Of a stretch of 64,000 nt of DNA, positions 50,139 through 58,647 are shown piece after piece; the stretch's first letter is position 1; every line of letters starts with the position of its first letter. Origin of the DNA: Pigmentiphaga kullae. Its GTDB lineage: Bacteria; Pseudomonadota; Gammaproteobacteria; Burkholderiales; Burkholderiaceae_B. The notes under the pieces are model-generated. The model saw only the letters and a program-made list of their open reading frames with translations. It was not told the origin of the DNA and made no database searches. Made by a program: the position numbers and the translations under genes. The DNA lies in assembly GCF_004216695.1 (NCBI RefSeq), contig NZ_SGXC01000001.1, positions 1,426,001 to 1,490,000 of the forward strand. The letters run 5' to 3'.

Positions 50139-51269
50139 TCATCGTTCCCGGTCCGTGCGCAGGCGCTTCTCCAGCGATTGGCTGTAGCGCGACATCGCGA
50201 AGCAGAATACGAAGTAGATGGCGGCGATGAACAGGTAGGCCTCGACCGAGAAGCCCGGCCAGGCGGCATCGGCCAGCGAGGCCTTGGCCGACTGGGTGAG
50301 GTCGAAGATGCCGATGATCACCACCAGCGAGGTGTCCTTGAACACCAGGATGAACATGCTGACCAGCGGCGCGATGATGGTCTTGAGCGCCTGCGGCAGG
50401 ATGATCAGGCGCATCTGCTGCCAGTAGCCCAGGCCGATCGAGTCCGCGCCTTCGTACTGGCCCCTGGGGATGGCCTGCAGGCCGCCGCGCACCAGTTCGG
50501 CCAGGTAGGCGGCGGCGAACAGGATGATGGCGATCTGCGCGCGCAGCAGCTTGTCTATGCTCATGCCTTCGGGCAGGAACAGCGGCAGCATGACCGAGGA
50601 CATGAACAGCAGGCTGATCAGCGGCACGCCGCGTATCAGCTCGATGTAGACCACGCACAGGGCCTTGATGGCGGGCAGGCGCGAGCGGCGCCCCAGCGCC
50701 AGCAGCACGCCCAGAGGAAAGGCCAGGCCCATGCCGAAGGTCGCCAGGATCAGCGTCAGCGGCAGGCCGCCCCATAGCGTGTTTTCGACATATTGCAGGC
50801 CCAGCACGCCGCCCCACATCAGGATGCCGGTGGCAGTCAGCGCGACGACCCAGACCAGCGCCAGCCAGCGGTTCCAGAAGCGGCGCAGGCAACTGGCCAC
50901 GACCGCGCCGATCAGCAGCGCGCTGGCCAGCAGCGGGCGCCATTGTTCGTCATAGGGGTACAGGCCGAACAGGATCAGCCGGTGCTTTTCGGCGATGAAG
51001 GCCCAGCACGCGCCGCCGGCCTCGCGGCATTCCTGCGCCGACGAGGCGACGAAGGTCGCGCGTACCAGCCCCCATTCCACCAGCGCGGGGACGATCATCA
51101 GCAGCAGCCACGCCACCAGCAGCGTCAGTACGACGTTCAACGGAGACGAGAAGAGACCCCCCCCTACGCGCTTCGCGCGCGCCCCAGGGGGCGGCGCTGG
51201 CGGACCGGCGGAGCCGGATCCGCGGCGCCCTGGAGCAGAGTCATCGTCGATGAGGGACGCCGCCTCCAT
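50139..51269 (-). CDS. aapM: Amino-acid ABC transporter permease
   Basis: 376 residues. Several membrane segments precede the permease core, whose EAA loop is in [22 protein letters not shown]. The start overlaps the aapQ stop by one base (TAATG). Residues about 10-38 (Pro/Gly/Ala/Arg-rich) are encoded by a very GC-rich, self-complementary stretch unlike the rest of the gene (see 51160-51233). The family normally begins shortly before the first membrane segment, so this N-terminal extension is unusual. Confidence 0.92.
   Translation of the reverse strand: MEAASLIDDDSAPGRRGSGSAGPPAPPPGARAKRVGGGLFSSPLNVVLTLLVAWLLLMIVPALVEWGLVRATFVASSAQECREAGGACWAFIAEKHRLILFGLYPYDEQWRPLLASALLIGAVVASCLRRFWNRWLALVWVVALTATGILMWGGVLGLQYVENTLWGGLPLTLILATFGMGLAFPLGVLLALGRRSRLPAIKALCVVYIELIRGVPLISLLFMSSVMLPLFLPEGMSIDKLLRAQIAIILFAAAYLAELVRGGLQAIPRGQYEGADSIGLGYWQQMRLIILPQALKTIIAPLVSMFILVFKDTSLVVIIGIFDLTQSAKASLADAAWPGFSVEAYLFIAAIYFVFCFAMSRYSQSLEKRLRTDRER
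51160..51233. repeat. GC-rich structured element inside the 5' part of aapM
   Basis: The stretch contains a run of eight C residues, CGCGCTTCGCGCG, then nested complementary segments (GGCGC, CGGA, CCGG with matching partners) around GGACCGGCGGAGCCGGATCC. This looks like the dispersed palindromic repeats common between genes in Bordetella-Achromobacter genomes, here in frame within coding sequence. Identification as a dispersed repeat rests on memory of such elements; only one copy is in the window. Confidence 0.45.
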
Positions 51270-52423
51270 TAGCGTTCTACCAATGCCATACGGCGGTTAT
51301 AGAGGTTCATCAATACCGAGATCGTCAAACTGACCGCGAGGTACGCCGCCATGATGATCAGCACGCCCTCGATGGCCTGGCCGGTCTGGTTCAGCGTCGT
51401 GTTGGCGATGGAGACGATGTCCGGGTAGCCGATGGCGACGGCCAGCGAGCTGTTCTTGGTCAGGTTCAGGTACTGGCTGGTGACGGGCGGGATGATGACG
51501 CGCAGCGCCTGGGGCAGCACGACCAGCCGCAGGACCTTGCCGCGCCGCAGTCCCAGGGATTCGGCGGCTTCCCACTGGCCGCGGTTCACGGACTGGATGC
51601 CCGCGCGCACGACCTCGGCGATGAACGCCGCCGTATAGATCACCAGCCCGAACAGCAGGGCCGTGAACTCGGGGGTAAGGGTGGCGCCGCCGATGAAGCC
51701 GAATCCTTGCAGGTGGGGTACGTCCAACTGCACGGGCGCGCCGCCCGCCAGCCAGCCCGCCAGCGGCAGGCCGACCAGCAGCGCGACGACCCAGTGGGCG
51801 ATGGGTCGCACGTCCCCGCTGTGCTGCTGGCGCCGCCGCATCCAGTGCGCCAGTGCCAGCGCCAGCACGACCGCCAGGGCGAAGCCCGCCGCGGCCAGGT
51901 CGAAGCCCGGGTGGTCGGCGGGCAGCGGCAGCTTGATGCCGCGGTTGGACAGGAATACGCCGGGCAGGAGCTCCAGCGCCTGGCGGGCCGGGGGCAGGGT
52001 CTCGGTGATCAGCGCATACCAGAGAAAGAGCTGCAGCAGCAGCGGCGTGTTGCGCATCAGTTCGACGTACACCGAAGCCAGCCGCGCCACCAGCCAGTTG
52101 CGCGACAGGCGCGCGATGCCCACCACCGTACCCAGGATCGTCGCCAGCACGATGCCGGCCGCCGCCACGCGCAGCGTGTTCAGCAGGCCCACCAGGATGG
52201 CCCGCGCGTAGGTGTCCTGGGGGTCGTAGCGGATGGGGGCCTCGCCTATGGCGAAGCCCGCCTCGCGTCCCAGGAAGCCGAAGCCCGACGAGATGTTGCG
52301 GGCGGCCAGGTTGGCCAGCGTGTTCGAGACCAGGAACCAGGCCAGCCCGGCGACGGCGGCCAGGGCCACCGCCTGGTACACCGCCGAGCGGACGGAGGGA
52401 TTGCTCCAGCTCAACCGGGACAT
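51269..52423 (-). CDS. aapQ: Amino-acid ABC transporter permease
   Basis: 384 residues with about eight predicted membrane segments. It starts with AVALAAVAGLAWFLVSNTLA, and the characteristic periplasmic loop with NISSGFGFLGREAGFAIGE is that of AapQ. The C-terminal permease half carries the EAA motif WEAAESLGLRRGKVLRLVVL. It lies seven bases after aapJ and overlaps aapM by one base. It forms the membrane channel with AapM. Confidence 0.94.
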   Translation of the reverse strand: MSRLSWSNPSVRSAVYQAVALAAVAGLAWFLVSNTLANLAARNISSGFGFLGREAGFAIGEAPIRYDPQDTYARAILVGLLNTLRVAAAGIVLATILGTVVGIARLSRNWLVARLASVYVELMRNTPLLLQLFLWYALITETLPPARQALELLPGVFLSNRGIKLPLPADHPGFDLAAAGFALAVVLALALAHWMRRRQQHSGDVRPIAHWVVALLVGLPLAGWLAGGAPVQLDVPHLQGFGFIGGATLTPEFTALLFGLVIYTAAFIAEVVRAGIQSVNRGQWEAAESLGLRRGKVLRLVVLPQALRVIIPPVTSQYLNLTKNSSLAVAIGYPDIVSIANTTLNQTGQAIEGVLIIMAAYLAVSLTISVLMNLYNRRMALVER

Positions 52424-52430
52424 GCGCGCG

Positions 52431-53450
52431 TCAGCGGATGGGCAGCGCGTACATCAAGCCGCCCTTGGTCCAGAGGGCGTTGGCGCCGCGCTGCATCTTC
52501 AGGGGGCTGCCCTGGCCCAGGTTGCGCTCGAAGCTCTCGCCGTAGTTGCCGACCTGCTTGACGATGTTGTAGGCCCACTTCTCGTCCACGCCCAGGTTCT
52601 TGCCGGCGCCGGGCGTCACCCCCAGGATGCGCTGCACGTTGGGATTGGCGCTCTTGGCCATTTCGTCGACGTTCCTGGACGTGATGCCGTATTCCTCGGC
52701 CTCGATCATCGCGTTCAGCGTCCACCGGACGATGGCCGCCCATTGTTCGTCGCCCCGGCGCACCATGGGCCCCAGCGGCTCTTTCGAGATCATCTCGGGC
52801 AGCACGACGTAGTCGTCCGGGTTGGACAGCTTGGTGGTACGGATCACGTTCAGCGCCGAGATGTCGGTGGTGTAGGCGTCGCAGCGGCCCGCGGCGAAGG
52901 CGCGGACCAGTTCGTCGAACTTGTCGATGACCACGGGCTTGAAGGTCATCCTGTTGGCGCGGAACCAGTCGGCCAGGTTCAGCTCGGTGGTGGTGCCGGG
53001 TTGCAGGCAGATGGCCGCCTGGTTGAGTTCCTTCGCGCTCTTGACGCCCAGTTTCTTCGATACCAGGATGCCCTGGCCGTCGTAGAAGTTCACGCCCACG
53101 CCGGTCAGCCCCAGCGCGGCGTCGCGCTGCAGGGTGATGGAGGTGTTGCGCGGCAGGACGTCGACCTCGCCCGATTGCAGCGCGGTGAAGCGCTGCTGGG
53201 TATTGAGCGGGGTCAGCTTGAACTTGGTGGCGTCGCCGAACAGCGCGGCCGCGACGGCCTTGCACAGGTCCACGTCGATGCCGGTCCAGTTGCCCTTGCT
53301 GTCGGGGTTGCTGAAGCCGGCCACGCCGGTCGAGACGCCGCACTGCACGAAGCCTTTCTTCTTGACGGCGTCCAGCGTGGGGCCGGCGTGGGCAGCATGC
53401 GCGGCGCCCAGCATCAGGGCGGCGGCGAGGAAGGATTTCAATGCTTTCAT
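52431..53450 (-). CDS. aapJ: General L-amino acid-binding protein
   Basis: 339 residues with a signal peptide ending near GAAHAAHAGPTLDAV. It has the family-3 solute-binding segments VQCGVSTGVAGFSNPDSKGN, TGIDVDLCKAVAAALFGD, and the AapJ-specific length and C-terminal VGNYGESFERNLGQGSPL. It captures a broad range of L-amino acids for the AapQMP complex. It heads the operon, divergent from ftsE (145 bp between starts). Confidence 0.95.
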   Translation of the reverse strand: MKALKSFLAAALMLGAAHAAHAGPTLDAVKKKGFVQCGVSTGVAGFSNPDSKGNWTGIDVDLCKAVAAALFGDATKFKLTPLNTQQRFTALQSGEVDVLPRNTSITLQRDAALGLTGVGVNFYDGQGILVSKKLGVKSAKELNQAAICLQPGTTTELNLADWFRANRMTFKPVVIDKFDELVRAFAAGRCDAYTTDISALNVIRTTKLSNPDDYVVLPEMISKEPLGPMVRRGDEQWAAIVRWTLNAMIEAEEYGITSRNVDEMAKSANPNVQRILGVTPGAGKNLGVDEKWAYNIVKQVGNYGESFERNLGQGSPLKMQRGANALWTKGGLMYALPIR

Positions 53451-53595
53451 GGCGGGCTCCTTGCGCGGGGGGCCCTGGACTATAAAGCATCGCCGGCCAC
53501 GGCCTCCCTGGGGAAACGTACCGTAGCATGTGTTCGGTATGATGAAAACCTCGGGCCTGTCGTCTCCGGACGGCCCAGGTTACTATTTCGACCTC

Positions 53596-54291
53596 ATGAT
53601 CGAATTCCAGCAAGTCTACAAATCCTATGGCCGGGGCATCGACACGCTGGCCGATGTGACCTTCGGCATCGCCCAGGGCGAATTCGTCTTCGTCTCCGGG
53701 CCGTCCGGGGCCGGCAAGTCGACCCTGTTGAAACTCATCGCGGGGCTGGACGTCCCCAACCGGGGCACGGTCCTGGTCAACGGGAAGAACGTCGGCAAGC
53801 TGCCGGGCCGGTTCCGCCCCTACCTGCGGCGCGCCATCGGCACCATCCTGCAGGACGTGCACCTGCTGAGCGACCGCAGCGCCTTCGAGAACGTGATGCT
53901 GCCCCTGACCGTGACCGGCCATTCGCGCTCGGCCGCCGCCAAGCGGGCGCATGCCGCCATCGAGCGGGTCGGCCTGTCCGGCAAGGACGGCCTGCGGCCG
54001 CAGGAGCTGTCCGGCGGCGACCAGCAGCGGCTGGCCATCGCGCGGGCCATCGTCAACCGTCCCGGCCTGTTGATCGCCGACGAACCCACCGCCAATCTGG
54101 ACCGCGAGAGCGCCCGCCGCATCGTCGAGGTCTTCCGCGACTTCAACCGCGTGGGGGTGACCACCATTCTGGCCACGCACGACGAAAGCCTGATCACCGA
54201 CTACGCCACGCGCGTGCTGCTGGTCAAGGAAGGCCGGGTCACCGACGGCGGCAAGCGCACGCCGCGCCTGGGCGGGGAGGTCCACGCATGA
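53596..54291 (+). CDS. ftsE: Cell division ATP-binding protein
   Basis: 231 residues. Walker A GPSGAGKST, signature LSGGDQQRLAIARAI and Walker B LLIADEPTANLD are intact, with the FtsE-typical FQQVYKSYGRGIDTLADV start. With FtsX it forms the complex that activates peptidoglycan hydrolases at the septum. The ATG at 53596 (MIEFQQVYKSYG) matches the family start; an upstream in-frame codon at 53530 adds 22 non-conserved residues. The stop overlaps ftsX by four bases. Confidence 0.95.
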   Translation: MIEFQQVYKSYGRGIDTLADVTFGIAQGEFVFVSGPSGAGKSTLLKLIAGLDVPNRGTVLVNGKNVGKLPGRFRPYLRRAIGTILQDVHLLSDRSAFENVMLPLTVTGHSRSAAAKRAHAAIERVGLSGKDGLRPQELSGGDQQRLAIARAIVNRPGLLIADEPTANLDRESARRIVEVFRDFNRVGVTTILATHDESLITDYATRVLLVKEGRVTDGGKRTPRLGGEVHA

Positions 54292-55193
54292 GCCCCCTGA
54301 TCCGCCAACATCGCTACGCGCTGGGCGTGACCCTGCGCCGGCTGCTGTCGCAGCCGTTCTCGTCCATCGCCAACATCCTCGTCATCACGCTGGCGCTGGC
54401 CATCCCCTTGCTGGGCGCGGCGGCGCTGATGTCGCTGCGGCCGGTGGCCAACCACCTGACGGCCGATCCCGAGATGACCGTCTTCATGCAGGTCAGCGCC
54501 ACCCCGGCCGAGACCGGCGCGGTGGCCGACCGGATCCGGCGCGACCACGCCAGCGAGATCCAGGCCCTGCGGGTGATCAGCCGCGACCGCGCGCTGTCCG
54601 AGCTCAAGGCCAATCCGGCCTATGCCCAGGCCCTGGCGGTGCTGCCCGACAACCCCCTGCCCGACGCCATCGTGGTCACGCTGGAAGGCGAGGACCTGGC
54701 CCAGCGGTCGGCCAAGCTCGCCGCCCTGTGGAAGACCTGGGCCAAGGTTGACATGGTGCAGGTGGACAGCGCCTGGGTGCAGCGGCTGGAGGCCATCCTG
54801 CGGTTCGCCCGCGCCAGCCTGCTGTTCCTGGCCCTGGTGGTGGCGGTGGCCGTGCTGGCGGCGGTCTTCAACACCGTGCGCATGCAGGCCCTGTCGCAGC
54901 GCGAGGAAATCGGCGTCGCGCGGCTGGTGGGCGCCACCGAGTCCTTCGTGCGGCGGCCCTTCCTGTACCTGGGGGCCATCAGCTGCGGCGTGGCGGCGCT
55001 GGCCGCCATCGGGCTGGTGGCGGTGGTGCTGGATCCGCTGAACGCCGCGCTGGCCGACCTGGCCCGCAGCTACGGGACCGAGTTCGCGCTGCGCCTGCCG
55101 CAGTGGGAATGGCTGGCGGCCTTCGTGGTCGGGGTGGCCCTGCTGGGGGCGCTGTCCGCGCGCTGGTCGGTCACCCGGAACACCCGCTTCTGA
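54288..55193 (+). CDS. ftsX: Cell division protein FtsX
   Basis: 301 residues. One membrane segment near residues 25-50 (IANILVITLALAIPLLGAAA), a periplasmic domain of about 120 residues with DPEMTVFMQVSATPAETGAV, and three C-terminal segments with VFNTVRMQALSQREEIGVAR define FtsX. The start overlaps ftsE (ATGA), as usual. It relays ATPase activity to the amidase activators in the periplasm. Confidence 0.95.
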   Translation: MSPLIRQHRYALGVTLRRLLSQPFSSIANILVITLALAIPLLGAAALMSLRPVANHLTADPEMTVFMQVSATPAETGAVADRIRRDHASEIQALRVISRDRALSELKANPAYAQALAVLPDNPLPDAIVVTLEGEDLAQRSAKLAALWKTWAKVDMVQVDSAWVQRLEAILRFARASLLFLALVVAVAVLAAVFNTVRMQALSQREEIGVARLVGATESFVRRPFLYLGAISCGVAALAAIGLVAVVLDPLNAALADLARSYGTEFALRLPQWEWLAAFVVGVALLGALSARWSVTRNTRF

Positions 55194-55277
55194 TCTCGCG
55201 GCGGCATGGGCCGCCGCGGTTGCGAATTGTGACGGTCAGATGACCTGTCATCATTTTCGAGGGCGGCGAGCTCTACC

Positions 55278-56903
55278 ATGTCGGGAATTTCCCGTCATGG
55301 CTCGCCTTTCGTCCTCATGCTAGAACAAGAACTCAAGTTTTCCGTCCCCTGGGCCGCGCGCAAGGCGGTCGCCGGCCAGTTCGCTTCCCTGTCATCCCCG
55401 CCCCGCATGCGCCTGCGCGCGCTGTACTTCGACACCCCCGACCGACAACTGGCCCGCCAGCGCGCGGCGATCCGGCTGCGCCAGGAGGGCCGCAGGTGGG
55501 TGCAGACCTTCAAGATGGCGGGGGCCGATGCCATGTCGCGCGTGGAACTGAACCATCCCAGCCCCGGCCGGGCCCTGGACCTGTCCGTCTATGCCGGCAC
55601 GCCGGCCGAAGCGGTGCTGGCCGGGCTGAGCGCCGAGCTGGGCGTGCGCTACGAGACCGACGTCTGGCGCAGGGCGGCCGCGGTGCGTACCCGCGCGGGC
55701 ATGGTGGAAGCGGCCTACGACGAGGGCACGATCCGGGCCCAGGGACTGGAGCTGCCGGTGTGCGAACTGGAGTTCGAGCTGGTGTCCGGGCGGCCCCAGG
55801 CGCTGTTCATCGTGGCCGGCCGCTGGCTGGCCCGGCACGGCCTGGTGCTGGACCTGCGCAGCAAGGCCGAGCGCGGCGACGGGTTGGCCAATGCCGCCGT
55901 TCGCATCGCCGCCGCGCCGCTGGACGAACGGCCCCAGGTCAGGGAAGCGGAGATCGCCGCGTTCTGGGCGCCGCGCTTCGCCGCCGGCATCGATCTGGCC
56001 CAGGGCGAGACGCCCGACCGGGCGCTGGCCGCGATGACCGCCGAATGCTTCGAGCAGATCGCCCGCAATGCCGCGCCGCTGGCGGCGGCCGACGCCCCCC
56101 CCGGGGTGCGGCTGGGAGGCGCCGAACACGTGCACCAGTTGCGTGTCGGCATGCGCCGGCTGCGCTCGGCGTGGAAGCTGCTGGACGGCAATGCCGAGCT
56201 GCCGCCGGCGGTGTTGCAGGACGGCGCGCGCAGGCATTTCGCCGATTTCGGCCGGGTGCGCGACCAGGACGTCATGGGCGGCGAGGTCCTGTCCGCGCTG
56301 GTCGGTGCCGGCATGCCGCCTTTGACATGGCAGCCGGAGGCCGGAACCGATGCGGCCACCCTGGCGTCGTCCACGGATTTCCAGTCGTGGCTGCTGGGCC
56401 TGCTGGCCTGGAACGTGGGCATACGCGAGCCGGCTCCCAGCCTGCCGATGGCCGGCGGATTGCCGGCCGCCGAACCGGCCGTGGCGCCGGCGCCCGAGCG
56501 CCCCGTCCGCCTCGCGCGCGCCATCACGCCGCGCCTGGGCAAGTGGCACGACCGGCTGGTTCGCGAAGGCAGGCATTTCGTGCGGCTGGAGGACGAACGC
56601 CGCCACGCCCTGCGCAAGCTGGCCAAGCGCCTGCGCTACGGGTTGGCCCTGTCGGCGCCCCTGTACCGCGCCGCGCGCGTGCGCGCCTATCGCAAGAAAC
56701 TCGCGGCGCTGCAGGACATCCTGGGCGAGATCAACGACCTGGTCGTGGCGCGCACGCACTATGCCTCGCTGGCCGACGCGCATGCCCAGGCCTGGTTCGC
56801 CCTGGGGTGGATCGCCGCCCGGCTGCGCGAGCTGGAGGTCCGGGCCGAGGCGGCCTTCGGTGCGCTGGCCGACGTCAAGGTGCCGTGGAAGGCCCGGCGG
56901 TGA
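55278..56903 (+). CDS. CYTH-CHAD domain protein, probable inorganic triphosphatase
   Basis: 541 residues. The N-terminal CYTH domain starts with the ExExK motif in MLEQELKFSVP and continues through YFDTPDRQLARQRAAIRLRQ; the C-terminal CHAD domain (about 260-535) is rich in conserved His/Arg (VHQLRVGMRRLRSAWKLL, DVMGGEVLSAL, LRKLAKRLRYGLALS). E. coli YgiF has the same architecture and hydrolyses tripolyphosphate. An ATG at 55317 (MLEQEL) is an alternative start that lies exactly at the motif. The 3' end overlaps the convergent racemase-like gene by 29 bases. Confidence 0.9.
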   Translation: MSGISRHGSPFVLMLEQELKFSVPWAARKAVAGQFASLSSPPRMRLRALYFDTPDRQLARQRAAIRLRQEGRRWVQTFKMAGADAMSRVELNHPSPGRALDLSVYAGTPAEAVLAGLSAELGVRYETDVWRRAAAVRTRAGMVEAAYDEGTIRAQGLELPVCELEFELVSGRPQALFIVAGRWLARHGLVLDLRSKAERGDGLANAAVRIAAAPLDERPQVREAEIAAFWAPRFAAGIDLAQGETPDRALAAMTAECFEQIARNAAPLAAADAPPGVRLGGAEHVHQLRVGMRRLRSAWKLLDGNAELPPAVLQDGARRHFADFGRVRDQDVMGGEVLSALVGAGMPPLTWQPEAGTDAATLASSTDFQSWLLGLLAWNVGIREPAPSLPMAGGLPAAEPAVAPAPERPVRLARAITPRLGKWHDRLVREGRHFVRLEDERRHALRKLAKRLRYGLALSAPLYRAARVRAYRKKLAALQDILGEINDLVVARTHYASLADAHAQAWFALGWIAARLRELEVRAEAAFGALADVKVPWKARR

Positions 56904-57603
56904 AGTGCCGGGGCCGCAGGCCCGCGTGGAACCAGGACACCAGGGTATGGGTGTCGAATACCGGCAGGCCCAGTTCGGCTGCGACGGCCGCCGAATGGAC
57001 CGGGAAGTTCGCGCATTCGCTGACGATGGCGCCGACCTCGGGATGCCGGCCGACCAGCCGGCGGGCCGCCGCGACGACCTCTCGCTGGTGTGCCGCGACG
57101 TCGAACGCCGTCCGGTTCTCCAGCAGGTCGCGCTTGAACAGCGAATCGGGCGGCAGTCCCTCGACCGGCGGCGTGCCGGCCACGCCCACGCCCTGGAAGT
57201 GGGCGGACGTCAAGGCTTCGGCCACGGGCGTCAGCACGCCCACGGTCCTGCCGGGCGGCAGCAGCGCCTGCGCCATGGGAATCTGCAGCAGGCTGGAGGT
57301 GGCGACGGGAACGGGGCAGCGCGCGGCCAGTTCGCGTTGCAGCACCGCCAGGAAGCCGCAACTGGTCACGATGCCGTCCACCCCCATGGCCGCCAGGTCG
57401 GCGGCTGCCCGCGCGAACAGGTCCAGCGTGCCGCCGGCCTCGGGGCCGGCGACGCGGGCGCCCGTGGCGCCCTTGACCACCGCATACTGGACGGGGAAGG
57501 GCCAGGTGGCCGCGTGGCCGATGTCGCCCGGGACGCGCTGGAAGCCCGTGTCCAGCAGCAGGATGCCGACGGACACGCCGTGCAGGGTACGGGCGCGCGG
57601 CAT
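56875..57603 (-). CDS. Aspartate/glutamate racemase-family protein
   Basis: 242 residues. The two catalytic cysteines of the superfamily are visible in DGIVTSCGFLAVLQ (about residue 83) and GAIVSECANFPVHSA (about 196). The group includes hydantoin racemases and maleate isomerases as well as amino-acid racemases; the long N-terminus (VSVGILLLDTGFQRVPGDIG) fits an uncharacterised subgroup. It follows the ABC binding-protein gene by five bases and is presumably co-transcribed with it. Confidence 0.86.
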   Translation of the reverse strand: MPRARTLHGVSVGILLLDTGFQRVPGDIGHAATWPFPVQYAVVKGATGARVAGPEAGGTLDLFARAAADLAAMGVDGIVTSCGFLAVLQRELAARCPVPVATSSLLQIPMAQALLPPGRTVGVLTPVAEALTSAHFQGVGVAGTPPVEGLPPDSLFKRDLLENRTAFDVAAHQREVVAAARRLVGRHPEVGAIVSECANFPVHSAAVAAELGLPVFDTHTLVSWFHAGLRPRHFTAGPSTAP

Positions 57604-57608
57604 CGAAC

Positions 57609-58583
57609 TCAATCCACGAAGCAGTTGCAGTGCTCGAAGGCAGCCGGGACGGGCTTGCCCAGCTGGGCGAACTTCTTGCGGCTGATCAGCGCGGCGTAGT
57701 CTTTGCGGCCGGGCTTGATGGGCGCGAGGTCGGTGGTCTTGCGGCCCTTCAGCAGTTCCGCCGCCAGCCGGGCGGCGTGCGCGCCCTGGACCTGGTAGGA
57801 CGCGGCGTAGGATACGGCGACCACGCCTTTCTTGATCAGTTCGGTTTCCGCGCTGAGGATGGGGATGCGGTAGCGGTCGGTGACCGAGGCCAGCGCCGGC
57901 ATCGAGGACTGCACCAGGCTGGAGCCGATGGCATAGACGAAGTCGACGCCGGACAGCATCTGGGTGCGCTGCTGCACGTCGATGGCCGAATCCACGCTGA
58001 CCGCCTGCAACGCCAGGCCGGCCCGCTTGGCGGCGCCTTCGATGGATTTCATGGCCACCACGTCGTTGGCTTCCCCGGGGGCGTACAGGACGCCGAACTT
58101 CTTCGCGTCGGGGAAGATCTGGCGGGCGAACTCCAGGACCGCGTCGTAGTCCATCGCGCTGGCCGAGCCCACGAAGCGGGGCCCGCCCTGGTTCCAGTTG
58201 GGCACCAGCCCGGCGGCCACCGGATCGCTGATCAGCACGAACACCAGCGGGATGCGCTTGTCGCTGACGCTGGTGATGGCCGCCTGCGACACCGGCGTGG
58301 TCACCGTCAGGATGACCGAGGGTTTGTTGGCTTCGATCTGGTTCAGGATCTGGGGGATCATGGCCGGGGTGAAGTTGGCGTCGCTGTAGACGAAGCGCAC
58401 GTTCTTGCCGTCCACGTAGCCCAGCCTGGCCAGTTCTTGCTTGAAGCCCGACACGCTCTGGTCCAGCGCCGGATGCGGACCGAAGTTGGCGATGCCCACG
58501 ACCACGGGTTCCTGCGCGCCCGCCGCGCAACTGGCCACGAGGGCCGTTCCGGCCACCAGCCGTCCGAGAAGTTTGCCCAGCAT
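57609..58583 (-). CDS. ABC transporter substrate-binding protein (PF04392 type)
   Basis: 324 residues with a signal peptide ending at SCAAGAQEPV. The two-lobe fold of this class is recognisable from IANFGPHPALDQSVSGFKQE, the VTTPVSQAAITSV hinge region and LVFVLISDPVAAGLVP. Related proteins are usually encoded with a permease and an ATPase, and some bind tryptophan or purines; no such genes are adjacent here, so it is an orphan. The racemase-like gene follows directly, which suggests an amino acid or related chiral ligand. Confidence 0.87.
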   Translation of the reverse strand: MLGKLLGRLVAGTALVASCAAGAQEPVVVGIANFGPHPALDQSVSGFKQELARLGYVDGKNVRFVYSDANFTPAMIPQILNQIEANKPSVILTVTTPVSQAAITSVSDKRIPLVFVLISDPVAAGLVPNWNQGGPRFVGSASAMDYDAVLEFARQIFPDAKKFGVLYAPGEANDVVAMKSIEGAAKRAGLALQAVSVDSAIDVQQRTQMLSGVDFVYAIGSSLVQSSMPALASVTDRYRIPILSAETELIKKGVVAVSYAASYQVQGAHAARLAAELLKGRKTTDLAPIKPGRKDYAALISRKKFAQLGKPVPAAFEHCNCFVD

Positions 58584-58647
58584 GGTTTTCTCCTGCCAAG
58601 AACGCGAAAGGCCCGCGCGCCGCTTGGCCGGCGCGCGGGCGGGAAGC

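Noticed and set aside
52233-55193. 986-codon open frame on the plus strand running through aapJ, ftsE and ftsX
   Set aside because: Only the ftsX part is real; the rest is antisense to aapJ or out of frame with ftsE. The true ftsX start overlaps the ftsE stop.
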